From Rhodospirillum sp. (GTDB lineage Bacteria; Pseudomonadota; Alphaproteobacteria; Rhodospirillales; Rhodospirillaceae), in contig JAIOYK010000056.1 in the NCBI GenBank assembly GCA_021741145.1, positions 1 through 36,484 on the forward strand: a stretch of DNA of 36,484 bases, in the 5' to 3' direction. Under the pieces are notes generated by a model, which saw only the letters and a list, made by a program, of their open reading frames with translations, was not told where the DNA came from and made no database searches. Positions 1 to 7,983 of the stretch are shown here, in pieces (position 1 is the stretch's first letter; every line of letters starts with the position of its first letter). A program made the translations under genes and the position numbers.

Positions 1-537
1 GACGCCCTGGTCAGCCGCGTCGAGACTGCCGCCGGACTGCTATCCGGCGGCGCCCTGCTCGTGACAATGTTGCTGGTCTCGGTGGACGCCCTGATGCGCT
101 ATGTCCTGGGCTCGCCCATTGTCTTCGCCCATTACGTGACGGAAAACTATATGCTTCCCGCCATGGTCCTGCCCGCCCTGGCTTGGAGCTACCGTACCGG
201 TGGCTCCATCCAGATCGAGGCCCTTCTGCTGGCCTTGCCGGATTGGCTGGGGCGTTTGATCCATCGCCTGGGTCTCACCGTGGCTTGTCTCTATATGGGG
301 CGCCTGACCTGGTTGGGCTGGATCAAGTTCCAGTCGGTCCTGATCGATGGAGAGGTGGACATGGGGGTCGTCGACTGGCCCAAGTCCTGGTCTTGGGTCT
401 GGGTCCCCCTCGGTTGTGGGCTCCTCTGCATCCGCCTCGCGCTCGATGCCCTGGCTCCCGCCCCCGAGGACGACGAGCCCGAGGATGACCGAGCGGCCGG
501 ACAGAAGGCCGAGACAGAAGAGGCCCCCACCCCATGA
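1..537 (+). CDS. dctQ: TRAP transporter small permease (DctQ-like), 5' end outside window
   Basis: The frame is open from the first base of the window, so the gene begins upstream; about 178 codons are visible. The product is a small membrane protein with four hydrophobic segments (around DALMRYVLG, the segment before TENYMLPAM, the IHRLGLTVACLYMG stretch and the VWVPLGCGLLCIRLAL stretch), followed by a short acidic hydrophilic tail. This is the layout of DctQ subunits, which join the periplasmic binding protein and the large permease of TRAP uptake systems in the inner membrane. Its stop overlaps the start of the next gene (ATGA), as is usual for dctQ-dctM. The binding protein gene should lie just left of the window. 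Substrate cannot be told from this subunit; organic acids are typical. Confidence 0.85.
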   Translation, partial: DALVSRVETAAGLLSGGALLVTMLLVSVDALMRYVLGSPIVFAHYVTENYMLPAMVLPALAWSYRTGGSIQIEALLLALPDWLGRLIHRLGLTVACLYMGRLTWLGWIKFQSVLIDGEVDMGVVDWPKSWSWVWVPLGCGLLCIRLALDALAPAPEDDEPEDDRAAGQKAETEEAPTP

Positions 538-1814
538 CCTTTCTCGAAGGTGTTCTTATTCTCTTGACGGTCATCGGCCTTGGCATGCCGGTGGGCTTCG
601 CCCTTGGCGTCGCCGGGATTCTGGCCCTGATGCTGATCGTGCCCGCGGCGGCGCTGGCCGGGCTGATGACCAGCGTGGTTCATGGTACGGTGAGCAGCTA
701 TATCATCCTGACCATTCCCATGTTCATCCTGATGGCCGAGTTCCTCAGCGCCGGGGGAGTGTCCCAGGATCTCATGCTGGCCTGCGGACGGACCCTGCGC
801 CGCTTGCGTGGGGGAGTGGCCTTGGCTTGTGTCTTCGCCGGGGCGATCCTGGCCTCGGCCTCGGGCAGCAGCACGGCCTCGGCGGCGAGCCTTTCGCGGG
901 CCGCCTATCCTTCCATGAAGGCCATGGGTTACCGCCCCTCCTTCGCCATTGGCACCATCGCCATCTCCGGGACACTGGCGATCATGATTCCGCCATCCAT
1001 CGCCTTCGTGGTCTACGGGTTGATGACCGAGGTGTCCATCGGCAAGCTGTTCGTGGCGGGATTCCTGCCTGGCCTGCTGACCGCCTTGGGCTACGTGGCG
1101 GCGATCCTGCTGACCCTGTGGCTGTGTCCGGATGCCGCGCCGCCGCCAGGACGGGACCTTCCCGACGCGTCGGACAGCCAGGGTCGGGTCTGGCCGATCA
1201 TGATCCTGGTGGTCATTGTCCTGGGCTGTCTTTATGGCGGTGTCGCCACGCCCTCGGAGGTGGCCGCCTTGGGCGCCCTGGCGGCGGGGATCATCAGCTT
1301 CGCCTCCGGCCGGATGACGCGCCACGGCTTCACCTCCGCCCTGGGCAACACGCTGCGCACAACGGCGATGATCGTGACCATCATCTTCGGCGCTCATCTC
1401 TTCGGCTATTTCATATCCTTCACCCAGATCACCAACTCCCTCCTCGCGGTTATCGCGGACAGTGACTTGTCGCCCTATATTGTGGTGCTGATGATCGTTG
1501 CCGTCTACCTGATGCTGGGGATGATCATGGATCAGATGGCGATCATCATCCTGACCGCGCCCATCACCCACGCCCTGGTCACCAGCCTGGGCTTCGACGG
1601 AATCTGGTTCGGAGTGATTCTGGTCAAGACCGCCGAGATCGGTCTGGTGACGCCGCCCATGGGATTGAACGTCTTCATCGCTTGTTCGGCGGCGGGGGTG
1701 GACACGCGCACGGGCTTCAAGGGCGTCCTGCCCTTCGTCGCCGTGGAACTGGTGATCCTGGGCGTCCTGCTCGCCTTCCCCGGGCTGGTCCTTTTTCTGC
1801 CCAACGCCCTCTGA
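534..1814 (+). CDS. dctM: TRAP transporter large permease (DctM-like)
   Basis: The 426-residue product is the usual length for DctM and is hydrophobic throughout, with about 11-12 membrane segments. It carries typical family stretches: AGAILASASGSSTASAASLS, then YPSMKAMGYRPSFAIG, then the glycine/proline-rich IMIPPSIAFVVYGL, and near the C-terminus GLVTPPMGLNVF. It is the ion-coupled translocating subunit of a TRAP importer in the inner membrane. The start overlaps the stop of the small permease gene, so the two are translationally coupled. A strong hairpin follows directly (1824-1852), so this is the last gene of its operon. The neighbouring acyl-CoA genes suggest the transporter may feed that pathway, but they are on separate transcripts and this is inference. 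Confidence 0.92.
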   Translation: MTFLEGVLILLTVIGLGMPVGFALGVAGILALMLIVPAAALAGLMTSVVHGTVSSYIILTIPMFILMAEFLSAGGVSQDLMLACGRTLRRLRGGVALACVFAGAILASASGSSTASAASLSRAAYPSMKAMGYRPSFAIGTIAISGTLAIMIPPSIAFVVYGLMTEVSIGKLFVAGFLPGLLTALGYVAAILLTLWLCPDAAPPPGRDLPDASDSQGRVWPIMILVVIVLGCLYGGVATPSEVAALGALAAGIISFASGRMTRHGFTSALGNTLRTTAMIVTIIFGAHLFGYFISFTQITNSLLAVIADSDLSPYIVVLMIVAVYLMLGMIMDQMAIIILTAPITHALVTSLGFDGIWFGVILVKTAEIGLVTPPMGLNVFIACSAAGVDTRTGFKGVLPFVAVELVILGVLLAFPGLVLFLPNAL

Positions 1815-1823
1815 TCCTAAACG

Positions 1824-1852
1824 AAGGCCGCTCCGGGGAACGGAGCGGCCTT
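1824..1852 (+). terminator. Rho-independent-like hairpin after the dctQM operon
   Basis: A perfect 12-bp stem (AAGGCCGCTCCG and its complement) with a 5-base loop begins ten bases after the dctM stop. The right arm ends in TT but no long T-run follows. It lies between the converging dctM and CoA-transferase genes and probably ends the plus-strand transcript. Confidence 0.7.
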
Positions 1853-1869
1853 GGCACGACAGGTCGTGA

Positions 1870-1898
1870 AAGGGGCGGGCGACCGCCGCTCGCCCCTT
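1870..1898 (-). terminator. Hairpin terminator of the CoA-transferase gene
   Basis: Imperfect 12-bp stem (left arm 1870-1881, right arm 1887-1898, one G-T wobble) with a 5-base loop. Read on the minus strand it runs GGGGCGAGCG...CGCCCGCCCCTTT, ending in a short T-run, just beyond the CoA-transferase stop codon. Together with 1824-1852 it isolates the two converging transcripts. Confidence 0.65.
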
Positions 1899-1902
1899 CG
1901 TC

Positions 1903-3150
1903 CTAAATGACCTCCTCGCGTTTCAACTCCGCCAACTCCTCCTCTGCCAGGCCCAGCCATTCGGAGAAAACCGCCTCGCTGTCGGCGCCCAGGGCGTGGC
2001 TGGGCTCCAGGGGAACCCGCTCCGTGCCCTCGTAGACGATGGGGCTGTGGGGCAAGACGACGCGGCCTAGGGTCGGGTGTTCGACCCATTGCAGGCTGCC
2101 CCGCGCGTGCATGTTTTCGTCGGTCATCACCTCGCCCAGTTCGCGGACCGGGGCGCAGGGCACCGAGGCGGCGAGCAGCTTCGCCGCGACCTCCGCCTTT
2201 GGGCACCGGCTGGTCCAGGACTCCATCAGCGCGTCGACCTCGAACATATGCCGGACCCGGTCGGAACGGGTCAGGAAGCGGGGATCCTCCAGCAGGTCCT
2301 CGCGGTCAATGACCCGGAGGACGGCCTGGAAATGGTGGTCGCCCGGGCAGTTGATGACCACATAACCGTCGGTGGTGGGATAGACGTTGTAGGGCGAGAT
2401 GCCCATGCCCCCGTGGCGGTTGCCGGTCCGGGTGGCGCCCTTGCCACCGCTGGCGTGGAACATGCCGATGGTCGAGGCCATGGAGGAATAGACGGATTCC
2501 ATCATGGAAACCTCCACCACCCGACCGCGGCCCGTGCGCTCGCGCTGAAACAAGGCGGTGGCGACGGCCGAATAGAGGTGGACGCCACCGTTGAAGTCAC
2601 AGAGCGCGGGACCGGCTTTTACAGGGGGTTGATCAGGCTGGCCGGTGATATCGATGACCCCGGCCATGGCCTGGACCACCAAGTCCATCGCCGGATAGCC
2701 GCGATAGGGGCCGGTCTTGCCGTAGCCGGAACTCGACGCATAGATCAGACGCGGATTGATCTCGTGCAAGACCTGGGCGCCCAGGTCCAGGCGGTCCATG
2801 ACCCCGGGCGCGAAGTTCTCGACCACCACGTCGGCGCGGGCGGCCATCTCACGGAAGATCTTCTTGCCGCGGTCGCTCTTCAGGTTGAGCGTCACCGAGC
2901 GCTTGTTGGAATTGAGCATGGCGAAGGCCATCGCGGCGCCTCCCATGTCGCCGCGGCTGCGTAGATGCTCGCCGGAACGGGGCTCGATCTTGATGACCGT
3001 GGCACCCGCCATGGCCATGAGAAAAGTGCAGTAGGGCCCCGCGTAGACATGGGACAGGTCGAGAACCGTTATCCCCTCTAGCGGTTGTTCGGGCGGGTCC
3101 GTGGTCGACGCGCGATCTAGGGGCGGCGTGGTGGGGGGGGCCTGTTTCAT
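1903..3150 (-). CDS. CaiB/BaiF (class III) CoA-transferase
   Basis: About 415 residues, the normal length of this family, which moves CoA between acyl-CoA and a free carboxylic acid through an enzyme aspartyl anhydride. The N-terminal family stretch is GITVLDLSHVYAGPY, followed by GATVIKIEPRSGEHLR, LNSNKRSVTLNLKSDRG and the expected catalytic aspartate at about residue 156 in YPAMDLVVQAMAG. The frame stays open upstream to 3258, but that extra part (36 residues) is Arg/Pro-rich and atypical, so the ATG at 3150 was preferred. The start faces the MmgE/PrpD gene across a palindrome-rich control region. Together with the second CoA-transferase at 4891-6162 it suggests CoA activation of a carboxylic acid; donor and acceptor are unknown. 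Confidence 0.93.
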   Translation of the reverse strand: MKQAPPTTPPLDRASTTDPPEQPLEGITVLDLSHVYAGPYCTFLMAMAGATVIKIEPRSGEHLRSRGDMGGAAMAFAMLNSNKRSVTLNLKSDRGKKIFREMAARADVVVENFAPGVMDRLDLGAQVLHEINPRLIYASSSGYGKTGPYRGYPAMDLVVQAMAGVIDITGQPDQPPVKAGPALCDFNGGVHLYSAVATALFQRERTGRGRVVEVSMMESVYSSMASTIGMFHASGGKGATRTGNRHGGMGISPYNVYPTTDGYVVINCPGDHHFQAVLRVIDREDLLEDPRFLTRSDRVRHMFEVDALMESWTSRCPKAEVAAKLLAASVPCAPVRELGEVMTDENMHARGSLQWVEHPTLGRVVLPHSPIVYEGTERVPLEPSHALGADSEAVFSEWLGLAEEELAELKREEVI

Positions 3151-3273
3151 CTCGCCTGATTCCGTTTCCTTGCTGAATATCCTTGGCGGGCGACGACCGG
3201 AGCTCTGTGTCCGAAGCGCCCGAGGGTTGGGTCCGGTGGGTCTCCGGGAGACCACCACGACACCAGTGAATTA

Positions 3274-3364
3274 GTCAATATCATCTATATGAATAGAGAG
3301 GCCGTCAAGATGCTTGACGGCTTGACCTCGAGGTCTGAATAATTAAATTCATATAGATGATTCA
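3274..3364. promoter_or_regulatory. Divergent control region with three nested palindromes
   Basis: Seen directly: a 15-bp exact inverted repeat (ATCATCTATATGAAT at 3280-3294 and its complement at 3347-3361) encloses a second inverted repeat, GCCGTCAAG-ATG-CTTGACGGC (3301-3321), and a 12-bp palindrome GACCTCGAGGTC (3324-3335). The region is A/T-rich, unlike its surroundings, and lies between the divergent CoA-transferase and MmgE/PrpD genes. The arms contain TAGATGAT, which recurs before the lyase gene at 6869-6876. A TTGACT hexamer on the minus strand (3279-3274) directly abuts the left arm. This looks like an operator for a dimeric regulator controlling both directions; no regulator gene for it is in the window. 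Confidence 0.6.
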
Positions 3365-3424
3365 ATCAAAGCTGCCGCTCCCTCCATCGAGGGAATGCCT
3401 AGCGCCGATCAAGGAGCCTCGCCC

Positions 3425-4867
3425 ATGAACCCCAAGGACAAGGGATCGTCCACCGCGGACGCCCGTCCTGATCTCGCCCGCGACGTGGCCGAGTTCGGTG
3501 CCGGCCTGACCATCGAGGGCGTGCCGCCGGAGGTGGTCGCGGCGGCGTCCCGCAATATCGCCGATACCTTGGCCTGCGCTTGGGCGGGGCGGACGGCGCC
3601 TGGGGTGGACGAGGTGATGGCGCTGGTCAAGGGGTGGGGTGGCAAGGGCGAGGCGACCTTGTTTTGCGACGGAACGCGGGTGCCCGCCCATCACGCCGCC
3701 TGGGTCAACGGGGTCATGGGCCATGCCCGGGATTTCGATGACACCCACGACGCGGCGGTGTTGCACGCCGGTGTCTCGGTGGTCCCCGCGGCCTTGGCGG
3801 CGGCGGAACTGGTGGGGCCGGACGCCACCGGCGCCGATATCCTGGCTGGGGTGGCGGCGGGGTTGGAGTTGACCTGTCGACTCGGCCTCGCCACCTCCAT
3901 TGGCATCATCGAGAGCGGCTTCATCTACAGCGCACTCTTCGGCTATTTCGGGGCGACTTTGGCGGCGGCGCGCGTGGCTCGCTTGGACGCCGACACCACG
4001 CTCAACGCCCTGGGAATCGTCTACAGTCAGGCTTCGGGCACCCATCAGGTTACCCGGGACGCGGCCTTGACCAAGCGCATGCAACCGGGATTCGCCGCCC
4101 GCGCCGCGGTGCTATCCGTTCAGATGTCGCGGGTGGGGATCCGGGGCGCCCGCGCGGTTTTCGAGGGCGAGGACGGCCTGTTCCGCACCTATTTGCGAGG
4201 CCGCGCCGATGGTCAGCGGGTTCGCGCGGGATTGGGGTCCGTCTACGATTTTCTCGACCTTTCCTACAAACCCCATCCCTGTTGCCGCTTCAATCACGCC
4301 GCCATTGACGCGGCCATGCAACTGCGCGCCACGCCGGGTTTCGATGCGTCGGCGGTGAGCGCCATCATTGCCCGGGTGAACCATCAGGCCCACGAGGCCG
4401 TCTGCACGCCGGAGTCGGTCCGTAAGGCTCCGCGAGAGGGGGTACAGGCCCAGTTCAGCCTGCCCTATACGGTGGCCTGCGCCCTTATCGATGGGGCCGT
4501 CCGCATCGATCATTTCGCGCCGGAGGCCCTGGAACGTGCCGATCTCCGCGCCCTGGCGGGGCGGGTGACCTGCCTCGCTGATCCCGAGATCGAACGCCGG
4601 TGGGGCCGCTCCATCTCCCCGGCCCAACTTGTCGTCGAGACCCCGACCGGGACGCTGGAAGCCTGGGTGGAATTCCCCAAGGGTCATCCTCGGGCGCCCA
4701 TGTCGGAGGCGGACTTCCAGGCCAAGGCCCTGGACTGCCTCTCCGCCGGGGGGGCGGTCGATCCAGAGACGGGCGCCCGCGTCCTCGCCGGGGCGGTCGC
4801 GGATCTTCCGGCCCGTCAAGGTGTCGCGGCTCTGATCGGGGCCATGATCGCCCCCGCGCGCCCGTGA
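3425..4867 (+). CDS. MmgE/PrpD family protein
   Basis: 480 residues from the ATG at 3425, chosen because AAGGAG (3411-3416) sits 8 bases upstream; an in-frame ATG at 3395 lacks a usable ribosome site. The MmgE/PrpD fold includes 2-methylcitrate dehydratase and cis-aconitate decarboxylase. Family stretches seen: IADTLACAWAG, GVMGHARDFDDTHD (a conserved active-site region) and the hallmark YKPHPCCRFNHAAIDAA. It opens the plus-strand operon, divergent from the class III CoA-transferase. A hydro-lyase or isomerase/decarboxylase acting on a branched di- or tricarboxylic acid is a reasonable inference. PrpD itself is unlikely because no prpB or prpC is present. Confidence 0.9.
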   Translation: MNPKDKGSSTADARPDLARDVAEFGAGLTIEGVPPEVVAAASRNIADTLACAWAGRTAPGVDEVMALVKGWGGKGEATLFCDGTRVPAHHAAWVNGVMGHARDFDDTHDAAVLHAGVSVVPAALAAAELVGPDATGADILAGVAAGLELTCRLGLATSIGIIESGFIYSALFGYFGATLAAARVARLDADTTLNALGIVYSQASGTHQVTRDAALTKRMQPGFAARAAVLSVQMSRVGIRGARAVFEGEDGLFRTYLRGRADGQRVRAGLGSVYDFLDLSYKPHPCCRFNHAAIDAAMQLRATPGFDASAVSAIIARVNHQAHEAVCTPESVRKAPREGVQAQFSLPYTVACALIDGAVRIDHFAPEALERADLRALAGRVTCLADPEIERRWGRSISPAQLVVETPTGTLEAWVEFPKGHPRAPMSEADFQAKALDCLSAGGAVDPETGARVLAGAVADLPARQGVAALIGAMIAPARP

Positions 4868-4890
4868 GCGGCCGGGAAAGGAGTGTATCC

Positions 4891-6162
4891 ATGACGTCCA
4901 AGGCATACGCCGCGACCTTCGACTTCCCAGCCGTCCTGAAGCCGGGTGATTGGGTTTCCTGGCCCCAGGGCACGGGCGAGCCCCTGGGCCTGACCCGCCG
5001 CTTGATGTCCCAGTTGGATCCGTCCATGGACCTGACCCTTTTCACTGGTCTGACGGCGGGTGGTACGGTCACGTCCGAGGACGCCGCGCGGGCGCGTCTG
5101 ATCGGCCTCAATGGCCTGGGCACCAACCGCGTGCTCGTCGCCACGGGGGGCATGGACATCATTCCAACCCATATTTCGGAGGTTCCCGCCCTTCTACGGT
5201 GCCGCCGGATCCCGGTGACGGTGGCCCTGATCCGCGTCCGTCCCACGGAGGATCCGGACCTTCTGTCTTGCGGCGTGGTCGCTGATTACACCCGCGCCCT
5301 GGTGGACTCCGCCCGCGTGGTGGTCGCCGAGTTGGACGAGCGTCTCCCCTTGACCCGTGGTGACGCCCTGATTCCGCGCAAGCGGATTCATCATCTGGTC
5401 GCTCGCGGTCCCGATGAAATCCTGATGCCCGATCCAGACCCCTCGACCCTGGACATGGCCCTCGCCGCGCGCGTCGCCGCTCTCATCCCCGATCGGGCGA
5501 CCGTGCAATTGGGCATTGGTGGCTTGTCCGCCGCCATCTCCCGTGCCCTGATGGGGCATCGGGAGTTGGGAATCCATGGCGGCGTGATTTCCGATGTCCA
5601 TGTCGACTTGGTCGAGGCCGGGGTGGTCACCGATGCTTACAAGGGCATCGATCCCGGGCAATCAGTCACCGGCTGCCTGTTCGGCACCCGCCGTCTGATG
5701 GCGTTCGCGGACAACAATTCGGCGCTCTCCCTTCGGTCGGTGGAATACACCCATGCCCCCGCCGTCCTGTCGCGGGTGCGTTCCCTGCACAGCGTCAATT
5801 CGGCGGTGGAGGTGGACCTCTCCGGTCAGGTCAACGCCGAGCGCGCGGGCGACCGCTATGTGGGCGCCATCGGCGGCCAGGTGGATTTCGTGCGAGGCGC
5901 GCGCCTGTCCTCCGGTGGCCGTTCGATTATCGCCCTCGCCTCGACGGCGGCCAGCGGCACCGTCTCGCGCATCGTTCCCAGTCTGTCGCGGGGAGTGGTG
6001 ACCACCGCCCGCTCCGACGTGGATGCCGTGGTGACCGAGCACGGCATTGCCGAACTCAAGGGCGTCCCGTTCGCCGAACGCGCGCGCCGCCTCGTCGCCA
6101 TCGCCGATCCGCGGTTCCGGGGGGATCTCCTGGCCAGTCTGGCCCGGACGCAAGGAGGATAA
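4891..6162 (+). CDS. Acetyl-CoA hydrolase/4-hydroxybutyrate CoA-transferase family protein
   Basis: 423 residues from the ATG at 4891, preceded by GGAAAGGAG; the frame is open further upstream through the end of the previous gene but has no good start there. Family signatures: VQLGIGGLSAAISRAL, GIHGGVISDVHVDLVEAG, SVNSAVEVDLSGQVNAE and GAIGGQVDFVRGA, all typical of class I CoA-transferases of the Cat1/AbfT/itaconate CoA-transferase group. A glutamate near SVEYTHAP is a candidate for the acyl-carrying catalytic residue, but I could not align it rigorously. It lies 23 bases after the MmgE/PrpD gene and just before the nitroreductase. With the CitE-like lyase two genes downstream this recalls the ripA/ripC (itaconate) arrangement, although a ripB-type hydratase is absent. 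Confidence 0.9.
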   Translation: MTSKAYAATFDFPAVLKPGDWVSWPQGTGEPLGLTRRLMSQLDPSMDLTLFTGLTAGGTVTSEDAARARLIGLNGLGTNRVLVATGGMDIIPTHISEVPALLRCRRIPVTVALIRVRPTEDPDLLSCGVVADYTRALVDSARVVVAELDERLPLTRGDALIPRKRIHHLVARGPDEILMPDPDPSTLDMALAARVAALIPDRATVQLGIGGLSAAISRALMGHRELGIHGGVISDVHVDLVEAGVVTDAYKGIDPGQSVTGCLFGTRRLMAFADNNSALSLRSVEYTHAPAVLSRVRSLHSVNSAVEVDLSGQVNAERAGDRYVGAIGGQVDFVRGARLSSGGRSIIALASTAASGTVSRIVPSLSRGVVTTARSDVDAVVTEHGIAELKGVPFAERARRLVAIADPRFRGDLLASLARTQGG

Positions 6163-6167
6163 CGGTC

Positions 6168-6842
6168 ATGACTCTGGAGGAAGTGGTAAGAATCCGCCGC
6201 GCCACCCGCGCCTTCCGGCCTGATCCGGTCCCCGGAGAGACCGTGGAGGCGCTGCTGGATCTGGCGCGCATGGCGCCGTCCGGTGGCAATCTACAGCCTT
6301 GGACGGTGGTGGCTCTGACCGGCGCCCCCCTGCGCGGTTTGATCGACCGGGTGGGGGAGCGCCGGGCCGGCGGCGGGCGGGACGCGCCAGACCACCCCAT
6401 CTATCCCACCGGTCTCTGGGAACCCCTGCGCGGTCGCCGGCGCGCCGCCGGCGCACAACGGTACGCGGCCCTCGGCCTTGCCAGGGGACCTGAGTCCCAG
6501 GCCCTGCTGGAGGATATGAACCTTCGCTTCTTCGACGCGCCCGTCGGTCTCTTCTTTCTCGCCGACTGGCGCTGCGGCCCCCTGCAGTGGTCCGATCTGG
6601 GCATGTTCATGCAGACCGTCATGCTCGCCGCCACGGCGCGGGGGTTGGCGACCTGTCCCCAGGCCGTCTGGGCCGGGTGGGGACGGACGGTGGCCGACCA
6701 CCTGGGGCTGGATCCCGACCTTGCCCTCTTAGCGGGCATGGCCTTGGGCGTTCCCGACGAAGGGGCGCCCTTGAACGCCCTCTCCCCGGGCCGGGAAGAG
6801 GTTCGTAACTTTACGAAAATACTTGGTTTTTCCGATCGATAA
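6168..6842 (+). CDS. Nitroreductase family flavoprotein
   Basis: 224 residues, normal for the NfnB/FRP-type fold that binds FMN and uses NAD(P)H. The N-terminal RRATRAFRPDPVP and APSGGNLQPW stretches form the usual FMN phosphate and ring contacts, and the C-terminal part has DLGMFMQTVMLAATARGLATC and a GMALGVPDE segment. The start is only 5 bases after the preceding stop, with AAGGAGGA inside the end of that gene, so the genes are one operon. Family members reduce nitro groups, quinones or enoates, or oxidise C-C bonds; the real substrate cannot be deduced. In this acyl-CoA setting it could reduce or oxidise a pathway intermediate, which is inference. Confidence 0.88.
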   Translation: MTLEEVVRIRRATRAFRPDPVPGETVEALLDLARMAPSGGNLQPWTVVALTGAPLRGLIDRVGERRAGGGRDAPDHPIYPTGLWEPLRGRRRAAGAQRYAALGLARGPESQALLEDMNLRFFDAPVGLFFLADWRCGPLQWSDLGMFMQTVMLAATARGLATCPQAVWAGWGRTVADHLGLDPDLALLAGMALGVPDEGAPLNALSPGREEVRNFTKILGFSDR

Positions 6843-6866
6843 GGGGAGTCGGGACAATTATAATTA

Positions 6867-6906
6867 TTTAGATGATTTGACAAACTTTTGCGATTGAGTC
6901 TATCGT
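6867..6906 (+). promoter_or_regulatory. Candidate promoter with TAGATGAT operator before the CitE-like gene
   Basis: In a 130-base A/T-rich gap, TTTAGATGATTTGACAAA (6867-6884) carries a good -35 box TTGACA (6877-6882), followed after 17-18 bases by a weak -10 (CTATCG/TATCGT, 6900-6906). The TAGATGAT just upstream of the -35 matches the arms of the inverted repeat at 3280-3361. The lyase-TAXI-AtuA genes can therefore be transcribed separately from the upstream genes but probably respond to the same regulator. Confidence 0.5.
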
Positions 6907-6972
6907 GAATTCAATAAGGAAGGTGGCCGCGCCGCACCGTGGAGCAGGTCATGGGACCGGAGGAACAGAACC

Positions 6973-7848
6973 GTGCGATCACTGCTTTTCACACCGGGAG
7001 ACAATCCGGCGAAGATGGAAAAGGCGTTGGCCAGCGGAGCCGACGCCCTGATTTTAGATCTGGAGGACGCGGTGGCTCCCGCGCGTAAGGAAGAGGCCCG
7101 GCGCATTACTCGGGACTTCCTGGAAGCCTATGTTGGACGATCGGATATTCCGATCCTCTATGTGCGCGTGAATGCCCTGTCAACTGGTCTGGGGCTGGGC
7201 GATCTCGCGGCTGTCACGCGTGGCCGCCCTCATGGGATCATGGTCCCCAAGGCCAGGGGTGGCGCCGATCTTGATCTGATCGGACACTACCTCTCGGCCC
7301 TGGAGTCCCGGGACGGGATCGTCGTGGGCTCCATTCGTCTCTTGCCCATCGTCACCGAACTGGGCGCGGCGATGTTCGACATGGGCAGCTACGCCAGCGC
7401 CAGCGCCCGTGGACGTCTGGCGGGCATGCTGTGGGGCGGCGAGGATCTGTCCGCCGATATCGGCTCCGTGGTTAATCGCGGCGCCGATGGAAACTACCTC
7501 TTTCCCTTCGCCATGGCCCGCGCCCTCTGCCTTTACGCGGCGGCCGCCGCGGGAGTGTCCGCCATTGATGCCGTCAACACCGATTTCCGAGACATGGCGG
7601 GGCTGGAAGCTGAATCCGTGACCGCCCTCCGCGAAGGGTTCTCCGCCAAGGCGGCGATTCACCCGGCACAGGTGCCGGTCATCAACAAGGCCTTCACGCC
7701 TTCGGCCGAGACCATCGCCTGGGCACGGCGGGTGGTGGACGCTTTCGCCGAGGCGCCCGAGGCGGGTGCCGTGGCCGTCGACGGCCGCATGGTCGATGCG
7801 CCGCATCTTCGGCTCGCTCAGGGGACCTTGGCGCGGGCCACCGGCTGA
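6973..7848 (+). CDS. HpcH/HpaI aldolase - citrate lyase beta (CitE-like) family lyase
   Basis: 291 residues. The GTG start at 6973 is preceded by GGAGGA with 8-base spacing. The N-terminus MRSLLFTPGDNPAKMEKA and DALILDLEDAV are classic for CitE-like TIM-barrel lyases, which cleave beta-hydroxyacyl-CoA thioesters (citramalyl-CoA, malyl-CoA and similar) with Mg2+. Further family stretches: GIMVPKARGG, a metal-binding-type acidic segment in WGGEDLSADIG, and GFSAKAAIHPAQVPVIN near the end. Two CoA-transferases upstream would supply its CoA-ester substrate. Citramalyl-CoA lyase or a related activity is a plausible guess, giving pyruvate or glyoxylate plus an acyl-CoA. This is not proven by sequence alone. 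Confidence 0.9.
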   Translation: MRSLLFTPGDNPAKMEKALASGADALILDLEDAVAPARKEEARRITRDFLEAYVGRSDIPILYVRVNALSTGLGLGDLAAVTRGRPHGIMVPKARGGADLDLIGHYLSALESRDGIVVGSIRLLPIVTELGAAMFDMGSYASASARGRLAGMLWGGEDLSADIGSVVNRGADGNYLFPFAMARALCLYAAAAAGVSAIDAVNTDFRDMAGLEAESVTALREGFSAKAAIHPAQVPVINKAFTPSAETIAWARRVVDAFAEAPEAGAVAVDGRMVDAPHLRLAQGTLARATG

Positions 7849-7983
7849 CCAGGAAGACCAATCCCGGGGACGGGGTCGACGAGAAAAAAGGGGATGAACA
7901 GGAACCAGCGGTCGAGGGGGGCCGCCGAACGCAACGAGAAAATCGGTTCAAAAAAATCTGACCGAACCTGGAGGAAACTGAAG

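Noticed and set aside
291-1571. 426-codon minus-strand frame opposite dctQM
   Set aside because: Antisense shadow, rich in His, Gln, Gly and Arg, no recognisable motif.
1903-3258. Longer start (3258) for the CaiB/BaiF CoA-transferase
   Set aside because: The extra 36 residues are Arg/Pro/Ser-rich and not part of the family; ATG 3150 gives the normal length.
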